DNA from: Spirilliplanes yamanashiensis | GTDB lineage: Bacteria; Actinomycetota; Actinomycetes; Mycobacteriales; Micromonosporaceae | DNA length: 64,000 nt | Assembly (NCBI RefSeq): GCF_016863475.1 | Contig: NZ_BOOY01000036.1 | Location: forward strand, 186,001 to 250,000 | Direction of reading: 5' to 3' | Shown: positions 46,806 to 55,598 of the stretch, piece by piece | How the letters are laid out: every line of letters starts with the position of its first letter | How positions within the stretch are numbered: the first letter of the stretch is position 1 | The notes under the pieces: model-generated | Databases searched by the model: none | Seen by the model: the letters and a program-made list of their open reading frames with translations, nothing else | Told to the model about the DNA's origin: nothing | Made by a program: the position numbers and the translations under genes

Positions 46806-49505
46806 ATGCACACCCGAAACTGGTCGATCCGGTCGAAGATCCTCTCGCTGGTCGCGGCACCCCTGGCGGCCCTCGTCGCGCTCTGGGTCTTCGCCACCGT
46901 CCTGACCGTCGGGCCCGCGCTCAACCTGCTGTCCATCCAGACGCTGCTCGACACGGTCGGCCACCCCGGCGAGGTGCTCATCGCCGAGCTGCAGCGCGAG
47001 CGCCGGCTGTCGACCGTCTACCTGTCCGACGACGACCGCGACGGCGCCGACCTGGGCCGGCAGCGCGCGGGCACAGACCGGGCGGTCGCCGACTTCCGCC
47101 GCACCGCCGCCGGCGAGGACGCCCGCGACGCCGCCGAGCCGGTGCTGACCGGGCGCATCGACGCCGTGCTCACCGCGCTGGACGCGCTGCCCAGCGCCCG
47201 CGGCTACATCGACCGGCGCGAGGTCGACACCGCCGGTGCGCACAACCTCTACACCGCGTTCATCGAGTCGGCGTTCCGGATGTTCTACAGCGCGGCCACG
47301 TTCAACGAGCCGGCCATCGACCGCAACATCCGCGCCCTGACCACCATGGGCCGGGCCCGCGAGACGCTCAGCCAGGCCGACGCCGTGCTGGCCGGGGCGT
47401 TCACCACCGGGCGGCTGACCGCCGCCGACCACGCCCGGCTGGTGGAGATCCTCGGCGTCGCCGACTTCCTGTACGCCGAGGGCCAGGCCGACCTGCCCGA
47501 CGTCGACCGCGCGACGTTCGACCGGCTCGCCGGGCAGGGCGCCTTCGCCCGCCTCGACCAGCTGCAGGCCACCATCGTCGCGGCCGGGTCCGGGCCGGTG
47601 CCCATCGGCCAGGCCGACTGGGACGCCGCGTACGGCACCGTCGTGCAGCAGGTTCGCGACTTCGAGCTGACCGCCACCGACTCCCTCGACAACCGGGCCA
47701 TGCCGGTCGCCGTCGGCATCCTGCTGCGGCTGGCCGCCGCGGCGCTGCTCGGCCTGCTCGCCGTCGTCGTCTGCGCGCTGGTGTCGCTGCGGGTCGGCCG
47801 CTCGCTGATCGGCCGGCTCACCGGCCTGCGCGCCGCCGCCCTCGACCTGGCCGGCAACCGGCTGCCCGCCGTCGTCGGCCGGCTGCGCCGCGGCGAGACC
47901 GTCGACGTCGCCGCCGAGGCGCCGCCGCTGGAGTACGGCGCCGACGAGATCGGCCAGGTCGGCAGCGCGTTCACCGAGGTGCAGCGCACGGCGGTGCAGT
48001 CGGCGGTCGACGAGGCCGCCCTGCGCCGCGGCCTGAACGAGGTCTTCCTCAACATCGCCCGGCGCAGTCAGGCGCTGCTGCACCGGCAGCTCGCGGTGCT
48101 CGACACGATGGAGCGGCGCGCCACCGACCCGGCGGAGCTGGAGGACCTGTTCCGCATCGACCACCTCGCCACCCGCATGCGGCGGCACGCGGAGGACCTG
48201 GTCATCCTCGCCGGCGCCAAGCCGGGCCGCGGGTGGCGCAACCCCGTCCCGGTCGTGGACGTCGTCCGCGGCGCCATCAGCGAGGTCGAGGACTACAAGC
48301 GCATCGACATCACCGCCGTGCAGGACGCGGCGGTGGCCGGGCGCGCCGTCGGCGACGTCATCCACCTGCTGGCCGAGCTGCTGGAGAACGCCGCGTCGTT
48401 CTCGCCGCCGCACACCCGGGTGCACGTCGCCGGGCAGGCCGTGCCCAACGGGTACGCCATCGAGATCGAGGACCGCGGCCTGGGCATGCCCGCCGAGGCG
48501 CTGGAGGACGCGAACCGCGCGCTGCTGGAGCCGCCCGCCTTCGACCCGTCGGACAGCGCCCGGCTGGGCCTGTTCGTCGTGGCGCAGCTCGGCGCCCGGC
48601 ACGGGGTGCGGGTGCAGCTGCGCTCGTCGCCGTACGGCGGGGTGACCGCGGTGGCCCTGCTGCCCCTGGCACTGGTCACCGTCGGCGGCGGCCGCACCGC
48701 CCTGACCGCCGCCCCGACGTCGGCGTCGCCCGCCTCACCGGCCTCGCCCGCGCCCGCGTCGGTGTCGCCGGCGTCGGCCCGGCCCGGCGACGTCATCGAC
48801 CTGGCCGGGGTGCGGGTCCGCCCCGAGATCCCCGGCCCGCGCCCGCCCGCCGACGACGAACCCGCCGCGGACCTCCCGTCCCGGCGCCGCACCGCCCCCG
48901 CCGAACCCAACGCCGACGGGCTGCCGCAGCGCCGCCGCGTCGAGGCCGCCGCCGCGCCGGCCGAGCCGCCCGCCGCCGGCGCCGCGGCCCCGCGCACCCC
49001 GGACGAGGTCCGCTCGCTGATGAGCGGGTTGCAGGCCGGCACCCGCCGGGGCCGGCTCGACGCCACCGGCGACCTGGCCCCCGCGGCCGCCGCGCTGCGG
49101 CCGGCCGGGGCCGACGACGTGCCCGGCCACGAGCCGGGCGGGCCGGCGGACCCGCCACCGGCGGACCGGCAGGAGCAGGACACCCCCGGACCCGGCCCGC
49201 GGACAGGCGAGCCGGCCCCCGGGCCTTCACCCGGGGCCGCGCCCGGAGCCACATCCGGGGCCGAGCCCGGCGCCGCACCCGGGGCCGCAGCGGGGGAGCC
49301 GGACGGGCGGGACGCCGACTGGGCGGCCGCCTGGGCCGGGACGGGCTGGGCCGAGGCCGTCACGGCGCCGTACCCGGTCGCCGCCACCGCCGACCAGCCG
49401 GCCGCCGCGCACCCCGCGGCCCACCCGGCGGCCGCGCCCACCGTCCACATCGGCGAGATCCTGCCGGCCAGACCACACAGCAGCGACACGGAGAGGGACG
49501 GCTAG
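46806..49505 (+). CDS. cvnA: Conservon sensor kinase-like protein (CvnA)
   Basis: 899 residues. TM1 (about 14-37), a nitrate/nitrite sensor-like external domain (NIT; e.g. HPGEVLIAELQRERRLSTVY), TM2 (about 298-325), HAMP, and a histidine-kinase-like ATPase domain (LLAELLENAASFSPPHTRV near 523, then EIEDRGLGMP). The remaining 270 residues are a Pro/Ala/Gly-rich tail with PGA-type repeats. In Streptomyces CvnA proteins assemble with CvnB, C and D at the membrane, like a GPCR-like complex. GACGAGG precedes ATG 46806. The stop abuts the CvnB start. Confidence 0.93.
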   Translation: MHTRNWSIRSKILSLVAAPLAALVALWVFATVLTVGPALNLLSIQTLLDTVGHPGEVLIAELQRERRLSTVYLSDDDRDGADLGRQRAGTDRAVADFRRTAAGEDARDAAEPVLTGRIDAVLTALDALPSARGYIDRREVDTAGAHNLYTAFIESAFRMFYSAATFNEPAIDRNIRALTTMGRARETLSQADAVLAGAFTTGRLTAADHARLVEILGVADFLYAEGQADLPDVDRATFDRLAGQGAFARLDQLQATIVAAGSGPVPIGQADWDAAYGTVVQQVRDFELTATDSLDNRAMPVAVGILLRLAAAALLGLLAVVVCALVSLRVGRSLIGRLTGLRAAALDLAGNRLPAVVGRLRRGETVDVAAEAPPLEYGADEIGQVGSAFTEVQRTAVQSAVDEAALRRGLNEVFLNIARRSQALLHRQLAVLDTMERRATDPAELEDLFRIDHLATRMRRHAEDLVILAGAKPGRGWRNPVPVVDVVRGAISEVEDYKRIDITAVQDAAVAGRAVGDVIHLLAELLENAASFSPPHTRVHVAGQAVPNGYAIEIEDRGLGMPAEALEDANRALLEPPAFDPSDSARLGLFVVAQLGARHGVRVQLRSSPYGGVTAVALLPLALVTVGGGRTALTAAPTSASPASPASPAPASVSPASARPGDVIDLAGVRVRPEIPGPRPPADDEPAADLPSRRRTAPAEPNADGLPQRRRVEAAAAPAEPPAAGAAAPRTPDEVRSLMSGLQAGTRRGRLDATGDLAPAAAALRPAGADDVPGHEPGGPADPPPADRQEQDTPGPGPRTGEPAPGPSPGAAPGATSGAEPGAAPGAAAGEPDGRDADWAAAWAGTGWAEAVTAPYPVAATADQPAAAHPAAHPAAAPTVHIGEILPARPHSSDTERDG

Positions 49506-49919
49506 GTGCCCCAGACGACCAAGCAGACCGACAACCTGAACTGGCTTCTCGACGACCTGGTGGGGCGCGTCCCGGCGGTGCGGCAGGGCGTCGTCCTGTC
49601 GGCCGACGGGCTGCTCATGGGGCGCTCGGGCGGCCTCGACCGGGGCGACGCCGAGCACCTGTGCGCGATGGCGTCCGGCTTCCAGAGCCTCGCCAAGGGC
49701 GTCAGCCGGCACTTCCGCGCGGGCGACGTGCGGCAGACCGTGATCGAGATGGACGAGGCGTTCCTGCTCGTCACCGCCGCCGGCCAGGGCGCCTGCCTGG
49801 CGGTGCTCGCCGAGAGCGACGCCGACCTGGGGCTCGTCGCCTACGAGATGGCGATGCTCGTGGTGCGCGTCGGCCAGATCATGGACGCGCCGCCGCGCGC
49901 CCTGCCCGAGGCCGGCTGA
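49506..49919 (+). CDS. cvnB: Roadblock/LC7 protein (CvnB)
   Basis: 137 residues with a Roadblock/LC7 fold: LNWLLDDLVGRVPAVRQGVVLSADGLLMG, then AEHLCAMASGFQSLAKGVSR and the C-terminal LLVTAAGQGACLAVLAE. Roadblock proteins of this type act as MglB-like partners (often GTPase activators) of the small GTPase encoded two genes downstream. GTG start directly at the CvnA stop. Confidence 0.95.
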   Translation: MPQTTKQTDNLNWLLDDLVGRVPAVRQGVVLSADGLLMGRSGGLDRGDAEHLCAMASGFQSLAKGVSRHFRAGDVRQTVIEMDEAFLLVTAAGQGACLAVLAESDADLGLVAYEMAMLVVRVGQIMDAPPRALPEAG

Positions 49920-50299
49920 TGCGCTCCGACCGGCCGCCGGTGCGCGACCACGCCTGGCTGGACTCCGACGCCGGCCCCGTCGTCCGCCCGTACGCGGTGA
50001 CACAGGGTCGGGTGTCGACGACGACCCGTATCGATGTGGTGGCGTACGTGGTGGCCACCGGCGGCAAGGCCTCCATGGCCCGGCTGCAGCCCGAGCACCA
50101 CGCCATCGTCAAGGCGGCCCGCCGCCCCGTCCCCGTCGCCGAGCTCGCCGCCCGCATCGACCTGCCGCTCGGCGCGATCCGGGTACTCCTCGGTGATCTC
50201 ACATCGGCGGGTCTGATATCCCTTTACGAACCTCCCGCGGCCACCCGGTCGCGCAACGACGTGCTGAAGGCGGTGGTCCATGGACTCCGGGGGCGCTGA
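49919..50299 (+). CDS. cvnC: DUF742 protein (CvnC)
   Basis: 126 residues of the DUF742 family: VRPYAVTQGRVST and the winged-helix-like C-terminal part VPVAELAARIDLPLGAIRVLLGDLTSAGLI. It is the third conservon subunit, with a probable DNA-binding-like fold, and serves as scaffold for the GTPase. The start overlaps the CvnB stop by one base (TGATG). Confidence 0.95.
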   Translation: MRSDRPPVRDHAWLDSDAGPVVRPYAVTQGRVSTTTRIDVVAYVVATGGKASMARLQPEHHAIVKAARRPVPVAELAARIDLPLGAIRVLLGDLTSAGLISLYEPPAATRSRNDVLKAVVHGLRGR

Positions 50300-50873
50300 G
50301 CGGGACCCTGGCGTGCGCGTGCCGCTCGCACTGAAGATCCTGATCGCCGGTGGGTTCGGGGCCGGCAAGACCACGTTCGTCGGCTCCGTGAGCGAGATCC
50401 GTCCCCTGCAGACGGAGGAGGTGCTCACCGCCACCGACGGCGCCGACGACACCTCCGGCGTGGAGGACAAGGCCACCACCACCGTCGTCATGGACTTCGG
50501 CCGCATCACGATCACCGAGGACCTGCTGGTCTACCTGTTCGGCACGCCCGGCCAGGAGCGGTTCCGGTTCCTGTGGGACGAGCTGGCCGACGGCGCCCTC
50601 GGCGCGGTGGTGCTGGCGGACACCCGGCGGCTCGCCGACTGCTTCCCGTCCGTGGACTACTTCGAGCGCCGCGGCACCCCGTTCGTCGTCGCGGTGAACT
50701 GCTTCGACGAGGAGATGCGCCACGGCGTCGACGCGGTGCGCCGCGCCCTCGACCTGGACCCGCACGTGCCCGTGGTGCTGTGCGACGCCCGCGACCGCCA
50801 GTCGGCCCGCGCCGTGCTCATCGAACTGGTCGAGTACGTGGCGGCGCGGCAGACCCCGGCCAACGCGTTCTGA
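50280..50873 (+). CDS. cvnD: Small GTPase (CvnD, MglA-like)
   Basis: 197 residues. G1 loop AGGFGAGKTTFVGSV, a switch region with Thr (EDKATTTVVMDFG), G3 LFGTPGQERF and G4-type VAVNCFD. It is a soluble Ras-like GTPase whose state is set by CvnA-C. It overlaps CvnC by 20 nt, completing a canonical cvnABCD operon. The lactonase gene follows 27 nt later and may be co-transcribed. Confidence 0.96.
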   Translation: MDSGGAERDPGVRVPLALKILIAGGFGAGKTTFVGSVSEIRPLQTEEVLTATDGADDTSGVEDKATTTVVMDFGRITITEDLLVYLFGTPGQERFRFLWDELADGALGAVVLADTRRLADCFPSVDYFERRGTPFVVAVNCFDEEMRHGVDAVRRALDLDPHVPVVLCDARDRQSARAVLIELVEYVAARQTPANAF

Positions 50874-50900
50874 CCGGCCGCGTCTGCTTGGATCGCAGGT

Positions 50901-51944
50901 GTGGGCGTACACGGTGCTGAACTGATCTTTGTCGGCTGTTACACCGGCGATGCCGGCGACGGCGAGGGCGTCGTGCTGCTGCGGCGCGACCCGGCCACCG
51001 GCGCGCTGAGCCGCGCCGGGGTCGCGGCCCGCACCCCGTCGCCGTCGTTCCTGGCCCGGCACCCGCACCTGCCGGTGCTGTACGCGGTGAACGAGCTCAC
51101 CGAGGGCACGGTCAGCGCGTGGACCGTCGACGCGGACGGCGGCCTCACGCCGCTCGCCGTGCAGCCCACCGGCGGCGCGCACCCGTGCCACCTGGCGGTC
51201 ACCGCCGACGGCCGGCACCTCGTCGCCGCGAACTACGGCTCCGGCAGCGTGGCGGTCCTGCCCCTGGACGCCGCGGGCGCGCCCGGCGAGCGCACCGACC
51301 TGGTGCGCCACGAGGGCGCGGGCCCGGTGGCCGACCGTCAGGAGGGCCCGCACGCGCACATGGTGGCGCCGGACCCCGACGGCTCCGGCCTGCTCGCCGT
51401 CGACCTGGGGGCCGACCGTGTCTTCCGGTACGTGCTCGACCCGGTGTCCGGCCGGCTGACCGCGCCGCAGACCCCGCTCGCGGCCGAGCCCGGCAGCGGC
51501 CCGCGGCACCTGGCCCGGCACCCCGACGGCACCCTGTACGTCGTCGCCGAGCTGGCCGCCACGCTGACGGGCTGGCGCGTCGACCCGGCCACCGGCGCGC
51601 TCGCGGCCGGCGAGGCGCGCCCCACGAGCGACGGCCCCGGCCCGGTCTACCCGAGCGAGCTGGCCATCGGCCGGGACGGGCGGTTCACCTACGTCGCCAA
51701 CCGCGGCCCGGACACGGTCGCCGTGTTCGACGACGAGCGCCGGGTGGCCGAGGTGCCGACCGGCGGGACGTGGCCCCGGCACCTCGCGCTCATGGGGGAT
51801 CACCTCTACGTAGCGAACGAACGGTCACATTCCGTAGTCGCCTTCGCGCTGGGCGCCGAGGACGGCGTGCCCCGGGCCCTCGGTGAGCCGACGCCGCTGC
51901 CGAGCCCGACCTGCGTCCTGCCCTGGGTGCCGGCGGCCCGGTGA
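50901..51944 (+). CDS. Lactonase family protein (6-phosphogluconolactonase-like)
   Basis: 347 residues with a seven-bladed propeller pattern (IFVGCYTGDAGDGEGVVLL, LPVLYAVNELTEG, GTWPRHLALMGDHLYVANE). The YbhE-type family hydrolyses 6-phosphogluconolactone, but many members have other lactone substrates. The acid and His residues (THAHM-like GPHAHMVAPD) expected in the centre are present. GTG start at 50901. It might be the last gene of the conservon transcript. Confidence 0.88.
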   Translation: MGVHGAELIFVGCYTGDAGDGEGVVLLRRDPATGALSRAGVAARTPSPSFLARHPHLPVLYAVNELTEGTVSAWTVDADGGLTPLAVQPTGGAHPCHLAVTADGRHLVAANYGSGSVAVLPLDAAGAPGERTDLVRHEGAGPVADRQEGPHAHMVAPDPDGSGLLAVDLGADRVFRYVLDPVSGRLTAPQTPLAAEPGSGPRHLARHPDGTLYVVAELAATLTGWRVDPATGALAAGEARPTSDGPGPVYPSELAIGRDGRFTYVANRGPDTVAVFDDERRVAEVPTGGTWPRHLALMGDHLYVANERSHSVVAFALGAEDGVPRALGEPTPLPSPTCVLPWVPAAR

Positions 51945-52064
51945 GGCTCCCCTCATATCGACGGTGAGAGATGGATCCATCACGGAACGTCGTGTGAGTG
52001 TGCCGGTTCGGGGATCTGAGTAACTTTCATCCGAACGTATATGGCGTCATCGACCATCGGTGCG

Positions 52065-52070
52065 CAGTAT
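52065..52070 (+). promoter_or_regulatory. Candidate -10 of a leaderless transcript
   Basis: CAGTAT ends 6 nt before the GTG start, the spacing seen in leaderless actinomycete mRNAs. No ribosome site is visible between it and the start. Confidence 0.35.
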
Positions 52071-52076
52071 TGACGG

Positions 52077-53846
52077 GTGCCAGGCCGTCATCGCAGAAAT
52101 CTCAACCTCCGGGGAGCCGGTGTTGTCGCAGCGGCGATGGCACTGGTCGTGGTCCTCGCGGGGTCATGGCTGGGCTACCAGCAGCTGAACAAGCCCGCGT
52201 GCACCGGCTCCGTGCGGCTCACCGTCGCCGCCGCCGCCGAGATCGTCCCGGCGATCCAGAGCACCGCGGCCTCCTGGGAGGCCGGCGGGGCCAACGTCGC
52301 CGGCACCTGCGTGAAGGTCGACGTCTCGTCGATCAACCCGGCCACCATGGCCGCGGCCATCGCCAGCCAGCACGGCGTCACCCTCACCGGCCTCGGCCAG
52401 GGCAGCGGCGCGATCCGGCCGCCCGACGTCTGGATCCCCGACTCGTCGACCTGGCTGCTGCGCCTGCGCCAGGAGGCGCCCGGCTTCGTGCCCACCGACG
52501 GCCGCTCCATCGCCAACAGCCCCGTCGTCGTCGCCATGCCCGAGCCCGTCGCCCAGCGCGTCGGCTGGCCCGACAAGAAGCTCGGCTGGACCGACCTGCT
52601 CCAGCAGATGAGCACCGGCACCGGCCTGCGCACCGGCATCGTCGACCCGACCCGCGACGCCGCCGGCCTCGCCGGCCTGCTCGCGCTCGGCCAGGCCACC
52701 GGCGGCTCCGCCGGCGGCGCCGCCGCGCAGAACGCCGCCACCGGCGCCCTGCGCACTCTCGCCCAGGCCAGCAGCGCCCTGCGCGACGACCTGCTGGAGA
52801 AGTTCCCCCGCTCCACCGACCCGGCCGACATCGCCTCGGCGCTCAACGCGGCGCCGCTGTCCGAAGAGGACGTCGTCGCGTACAACGCCGAGCAGCCGCC
52901 GATCAAGCTCGCGGCGCTCTACCTCGACCCGGCCCCGCCCGCGCTGAACTACCCGTTCGCCGTGCTGCCCGAGGCCGACGCGCCCCGCCAGGCCGCCGCC
53001 GACGGCCTGCACACCGCCCTGTCCTCCGCCGCGTTCCGCGACGCCCTCGCCGGCCGCGGCCTGCGCGCCGCCGACGGCTCCACCGGCGCCGGCTTCGCGG
53101 CTCCCGCCGGCGCCCCGGCCGCCAGCCCGTCCGTGGCCGCCTCCAGCGCCCCGCCGTCCGGCGGCGCCGCGGCCGGCGGCCCCGACGCGGGCGCCATCAG
53201 CCGTGCGCTGGGCAGCTGGGCGGCCATCACGCTGCCGGGCCGCGTCCTCGCCGTCTTCGACGTCTCCGGCTCGATGCTCACCACCGTCCCGAGCGCCCGC
53301 AACGCCACCCGCGCCCAGGTCACCCAGGCCGCGGCCCGCCAGGGCCTGTCCCTGTTCGACGACAAGTGGGCCGTCGGCGTGTGGCTGTTCTCCACCGAGC
53401 TCAGGGGCAAGCAGGACTGGCGCGAGATCGTCCCGATCAGCCCCCTGTCCGCCAAGCGCGCCGAACTGGAGGCGTCGGTCGCCCAGATCGTCCCCAAGCG
53501 GGGCGGTGCGACCGGCCTCTACGACACGCTGCTGGCGGCGTACAAGAACGTCCAGGAGACGTGGCAGGGCGGCCGCATCAACTCCGTCATCCTCTTCACC
53601 GACGGCAAGAACGAGGACGCCGACAGCATCTCCCGCGGCGCCCTCATCAGCGAACTGACGAAGATCAAGGACCCGAACCGCCCCGTCCGCGTCGTGATCA
53701 TCGGCATCGGCGGCGAAGTCGACCGCAAGGAGCTCGAGGCCATCGCCGAGCCCACCGGCGGCGGCGTCTTCACCGTCGAGGACCCGGCCCGCATGGGCGA
53801 GATCTTCCTCGAGGCCATCTCGACCCGCAGCGGCGCCAGCCGCTAG
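52077..53846 (+). CDS. Solute-binding and VWA-domain lipoprotein-like surface protein
   Basis: 589 residues: a membrane-anchoring N-terminal helix (about 12-33), an extracellular solute-binding domain of the ABC type 1/2 kind (TGSVRLTVAAAAEIVPAIQS... APPALNYPFAVLPEA), an Ala/Ser/Gly linker, and a von Willebrand A domain with the metal site FDVSGSML (about 395) and LFTDGKNED. Such chimeras occur in actinomycetes near ABC or surface systems; none is adjacent here. The GTG at 52077 follows CAGTAT by 6 nt, suggesting a leaderless mRNA. A good hairpin terminates it. Confidence 0.88.
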   Translation: MPGRHRRNLNLRGAGVVAAAMALVVVLAGSWLGYQQLNKPACTGSVRLTVAAAAEIVPAIQSTAASWEAGGANVAGTCVKVDVSSINPATMAAAIASQHGVTLTGLGQGSGAIRPPDVWIPDSSTWLLRLRQEAPGFVPTDGRSIANSPVVVAMPEPVAQRVGWPDKKLGWTDLLQQMSTGTGLRTGIVDPTRDAAGLAGLLALGQATGGSAGGAAAQNAATGALRTLAQASSALRDDLLEKFPRSTDPADIASALNAAPLSEEDVVAYNAEQPPIKLAALYLDPAPPALNYPFAVLPEADAPRQAAADGLHTALSSAAFRDALAGRGLRAADGSTGAGFAAPAGAPAASPSVAASSAPPSGGAAAGGPDAGAISRALGSWAAITLPGRVLAVFDVSGSMLTTVPSARNATRAQVTQAAARQGLSLFDDKWAVGVWLFSTELRGKQDWREIVPISPLSAKRAELEASVAQIVPKRGGATGLYDTLLAAYKNVQETWQGGRINSVILFTDGKNEDADSISRGALISELTKIKDPNRPVRVVIIGIGGEVDRKELEAIAEPTGGGVFTVEDPARMGEIFLEAISTRSGASR

Positions 53847-53865
53847 CCCGCACCGGCACTGCCGG

Positions 53866-53893
53866 GGCCCGTCGCAACGTCCTGCGACGGGCC
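53866..53893 (+). terminator. Terminator after the VWA gene
   Basis: GGCCCGTCGCA / TGCGACGGGCC, 11-bp arms with a 6-nt loop, 19 nt past the stop. Confidence 0.75.
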
Positions 53894-53941
53894 TCGCCAT
53901 GTCCCGACCACTCCGCGTGCACGCCGTTCAGCGCCCTCCGC

Positions 53942-54027
53942 CGCGCCACCCACTGCCCGCGCCACCCACTGCCCGCGCCACCCACTGCCCGCGCCACCCA
54001 CTGCCCGCGCCACCCACCGCCCGCGCC
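53942..54027. repeat. 16-bp tandem repeat array
   Basis: Five head-to-tail copies of CGCGCCACCCACTGCC (53942-54021; the fifth has one change) plus a 6-nt partial copy, in the 470-nt gene-free gap 53847-54315. A 16-nt unit keeps no reading frame, so it is non-coding. The flanking sequence (54028-54315) is a GC-rich stretch with no gene or further structure that I can see. Confidence 0.85.
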
Positions 54028-54315
54028 GTGCGCCGCGCTGCGCGCTGGCCGCGCCGCTGCGCCGTCGCCACATCCGCGCGTTCGCGCTTCGCTTGTGCGC
54101 TGCGGCCCCGAGCCGCGCCCTCGTGCGCCGGGCTGCCGCGCCCCTTGCCGCGCCTCGCGGCCCGGCGGCTGCGCGGACCCGCGGCCTCGCACTCCGCGCG
54201 TCGCAGCCCCCACGGCTGGCCCCTGGCCGCGGCCCCTTACGCACGTCCGCCGGCCGTGCACCCTGCCTTGCCCAGCGCCCGCCAGCCGTGCCGCGAAAGG
54301 GGTGGCCCGGCCTGG

Positions 54316-55533
54316 TCAGCGGCGGGAGAGCCAGGTGGCCGGGTCGTCGCGGATGGTGCGGATCACCGAGTCCCCGGCCCCCGTCACCGCCGCCGACGGC
54401 CCGAGGGTGGCGGCCTGGATGGTGACCGGGGTCCACGCCGCCGTCAAGACGCGACGGGCGATCTCCAGGTTGACGCCGTCGTGGAGCCAGGGGAGCAGCG
54501 GAGCGTAGCTGCCGCCCAGGATGACGGTGTCGACGTCGAGGAGGTTGACCACCGTGGACACCGCCGTGCCCAGGGCGGTGGCGGCGCCGGCGAGGGCGGT
54601 CAGGGTGGTGGCGTCGCCGGCCGCCGCCCAGGCGGCGAGGGTGGCGAGGGACTCGTCGGGGCGGCCGGTGAGGGGGACGCCGGCGGCGCGGAGGATGGCT
54701 TCCTGGCCCGCGTACTGCTCCAGGCAGCCGCGGGCGCCGCAGCGGCAGGCCGGGCCGTCGGGGTGGACGGGGATGTGGCCGATCTCGCCGCTGAAGCCGC
54801 GGACGCCGCGGAACAGGGCGCCGTCGACGACGATGCCGGCGCCGATGCCGATCTCGCCCGAAATGTAGACGAACGTCGGGGTGCCGGGGGTGGCGTGCAG
54901 TTCGCCGAGGGCGGCGAGGTTGGCCTCGTTGTCGACGGTGAGGGGGATGTCCTTGAAAGTGGTGGCGCGGCGCAGTAGGGCGATCGGGTCGACGTCGCGC
55001 CAGTCGAGGTTGGGGGCGACCTTGACGAGGTCGCCGGTGACGAGGCCGGGGACGGCCAGGGCGCCGCCGGCGATGGTGAGGCCGTCGGTCCCGGCGCGGG
55101 TGAGGGCTTCGCCGGCGAGGCGGCTGAGGTGTTGCAGGGTGCGGTCGGCGCCTGCCGGGCGCTGGTCGAGGTGGCGGACGACGCGGTGGCGGACGTGGCC
55201 GGTGAAGTCGACGACGGCGGCGGACAGGTAGTCGACGTTGACCTCGAGGCCGAGGCCGGCCGGGCCGTCGGGGGAGAGGGCGAGGCCGACGGCGGGGCGG
55301 CCGGCGCCGGCGCGGGGGGCCGGGGTGAGTTCGGTGAGCAGGGTGCCGGCGACCAGGTCGTCGACGAGGGCGGAGACGGTGGCGCGGGTGAGGCCGGTGG
55401 CGGCGGCGATGGCGGCGCGCGACGGCGGGGTGGCGGCGCCGGCGACGTGACGCAGGACCAGGGCGAGGTTGTGGGCCCGGACGCCGGCCTGGCGCACCGG
55501 CGCGCCGCGCGGGTTCAGGAGCCGGGCGTGCAC
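54316..55533 (-). CDS. ROK-family transcriptional repressor, probably XylR
   Basis: 405 residues. N-terminal winged helix (SRAAIAAATGLTRATVSALVDDL), then a sugar-kinase-like ROK domain (IGIGAGIVVDGALFRGVRGF, GEIGHIPVHPDGPACRCGAR, GCLEQYAGQE with the zinc Cys cluster). Position and family match XylR-type repressors that release DNA when xylose or xyloside binds. It diverges from xylA, whose -35 lies just upstream of this GTG start. It is expected to repress itself and xylAB. Confidence 0.92.
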   Translation of the reverse strand: MHARLLNPRGAPVRQAGVRAHNLALVLRHVAGAATPPSRAAIAAATGLTRATVSALVDDLVAGTLLTELTPAPRAGAGRPAVGLALSPDGPAGLGLEVNVDYLSAAVVDFTGHVRHRVVRHLDQRPAGADRTLQHLSRLAGEALTRAGTDGLTIAGGALAVPGLVTGDLVKVAPNLDWRDVDPIALLRRATTFKDIPLTVDNEANLAALGELHATPGTPTFVYISGEIGIGAGIVVDGALFRGVRGFSGEIGHIPVHPDGPACRCGARGCLEQYAGQEAILRAAGVPLTGRPDESLATLAAWAAAGDATTLTALAGAATALGTAVSTVVNLLDVDTVILGGSYAPLLPWLHDGVNLEIARRVLTAAWTPVTIQAATLGPSAAVTGAGDSVIRTIRDDPATWLSRR

Positions 55534-55537
55534 CGGG

Positions 55538-55590
55538 TTGACAATGCCACACCACCTCCATTTAATTCAATCACTGAACAATTTCGTGGA
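55538..55590 (+). promoter_or_regulatory. xylA promoter and candidate operator
   Basis: TTGACA (55538-55543), a 17-nt spacer and TTTAAT (55561-55566) form a near-consensus -35/-10. The unusually AT-rich sequence downstream, AATTCAATCACTGAACAATT, contains TTCA-atcac-TGAA and is the best repressor-binding candidate. GGAGG follows 8-9 nt before the xylA ATG. Confidence 0.65.
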
Positions 55591-55598
55591 GGTAACCC

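Noticed and set aside
53942-54027. CRISPR array
   Set aside because: The units are directly adjacent with no spacers between them.
53899-54978. Plus-strand frame through the tandem repeat
   Set aside because: A 16-bp repeat cannot keep a frame; the predicted protein is P/R/A-rich without structure.
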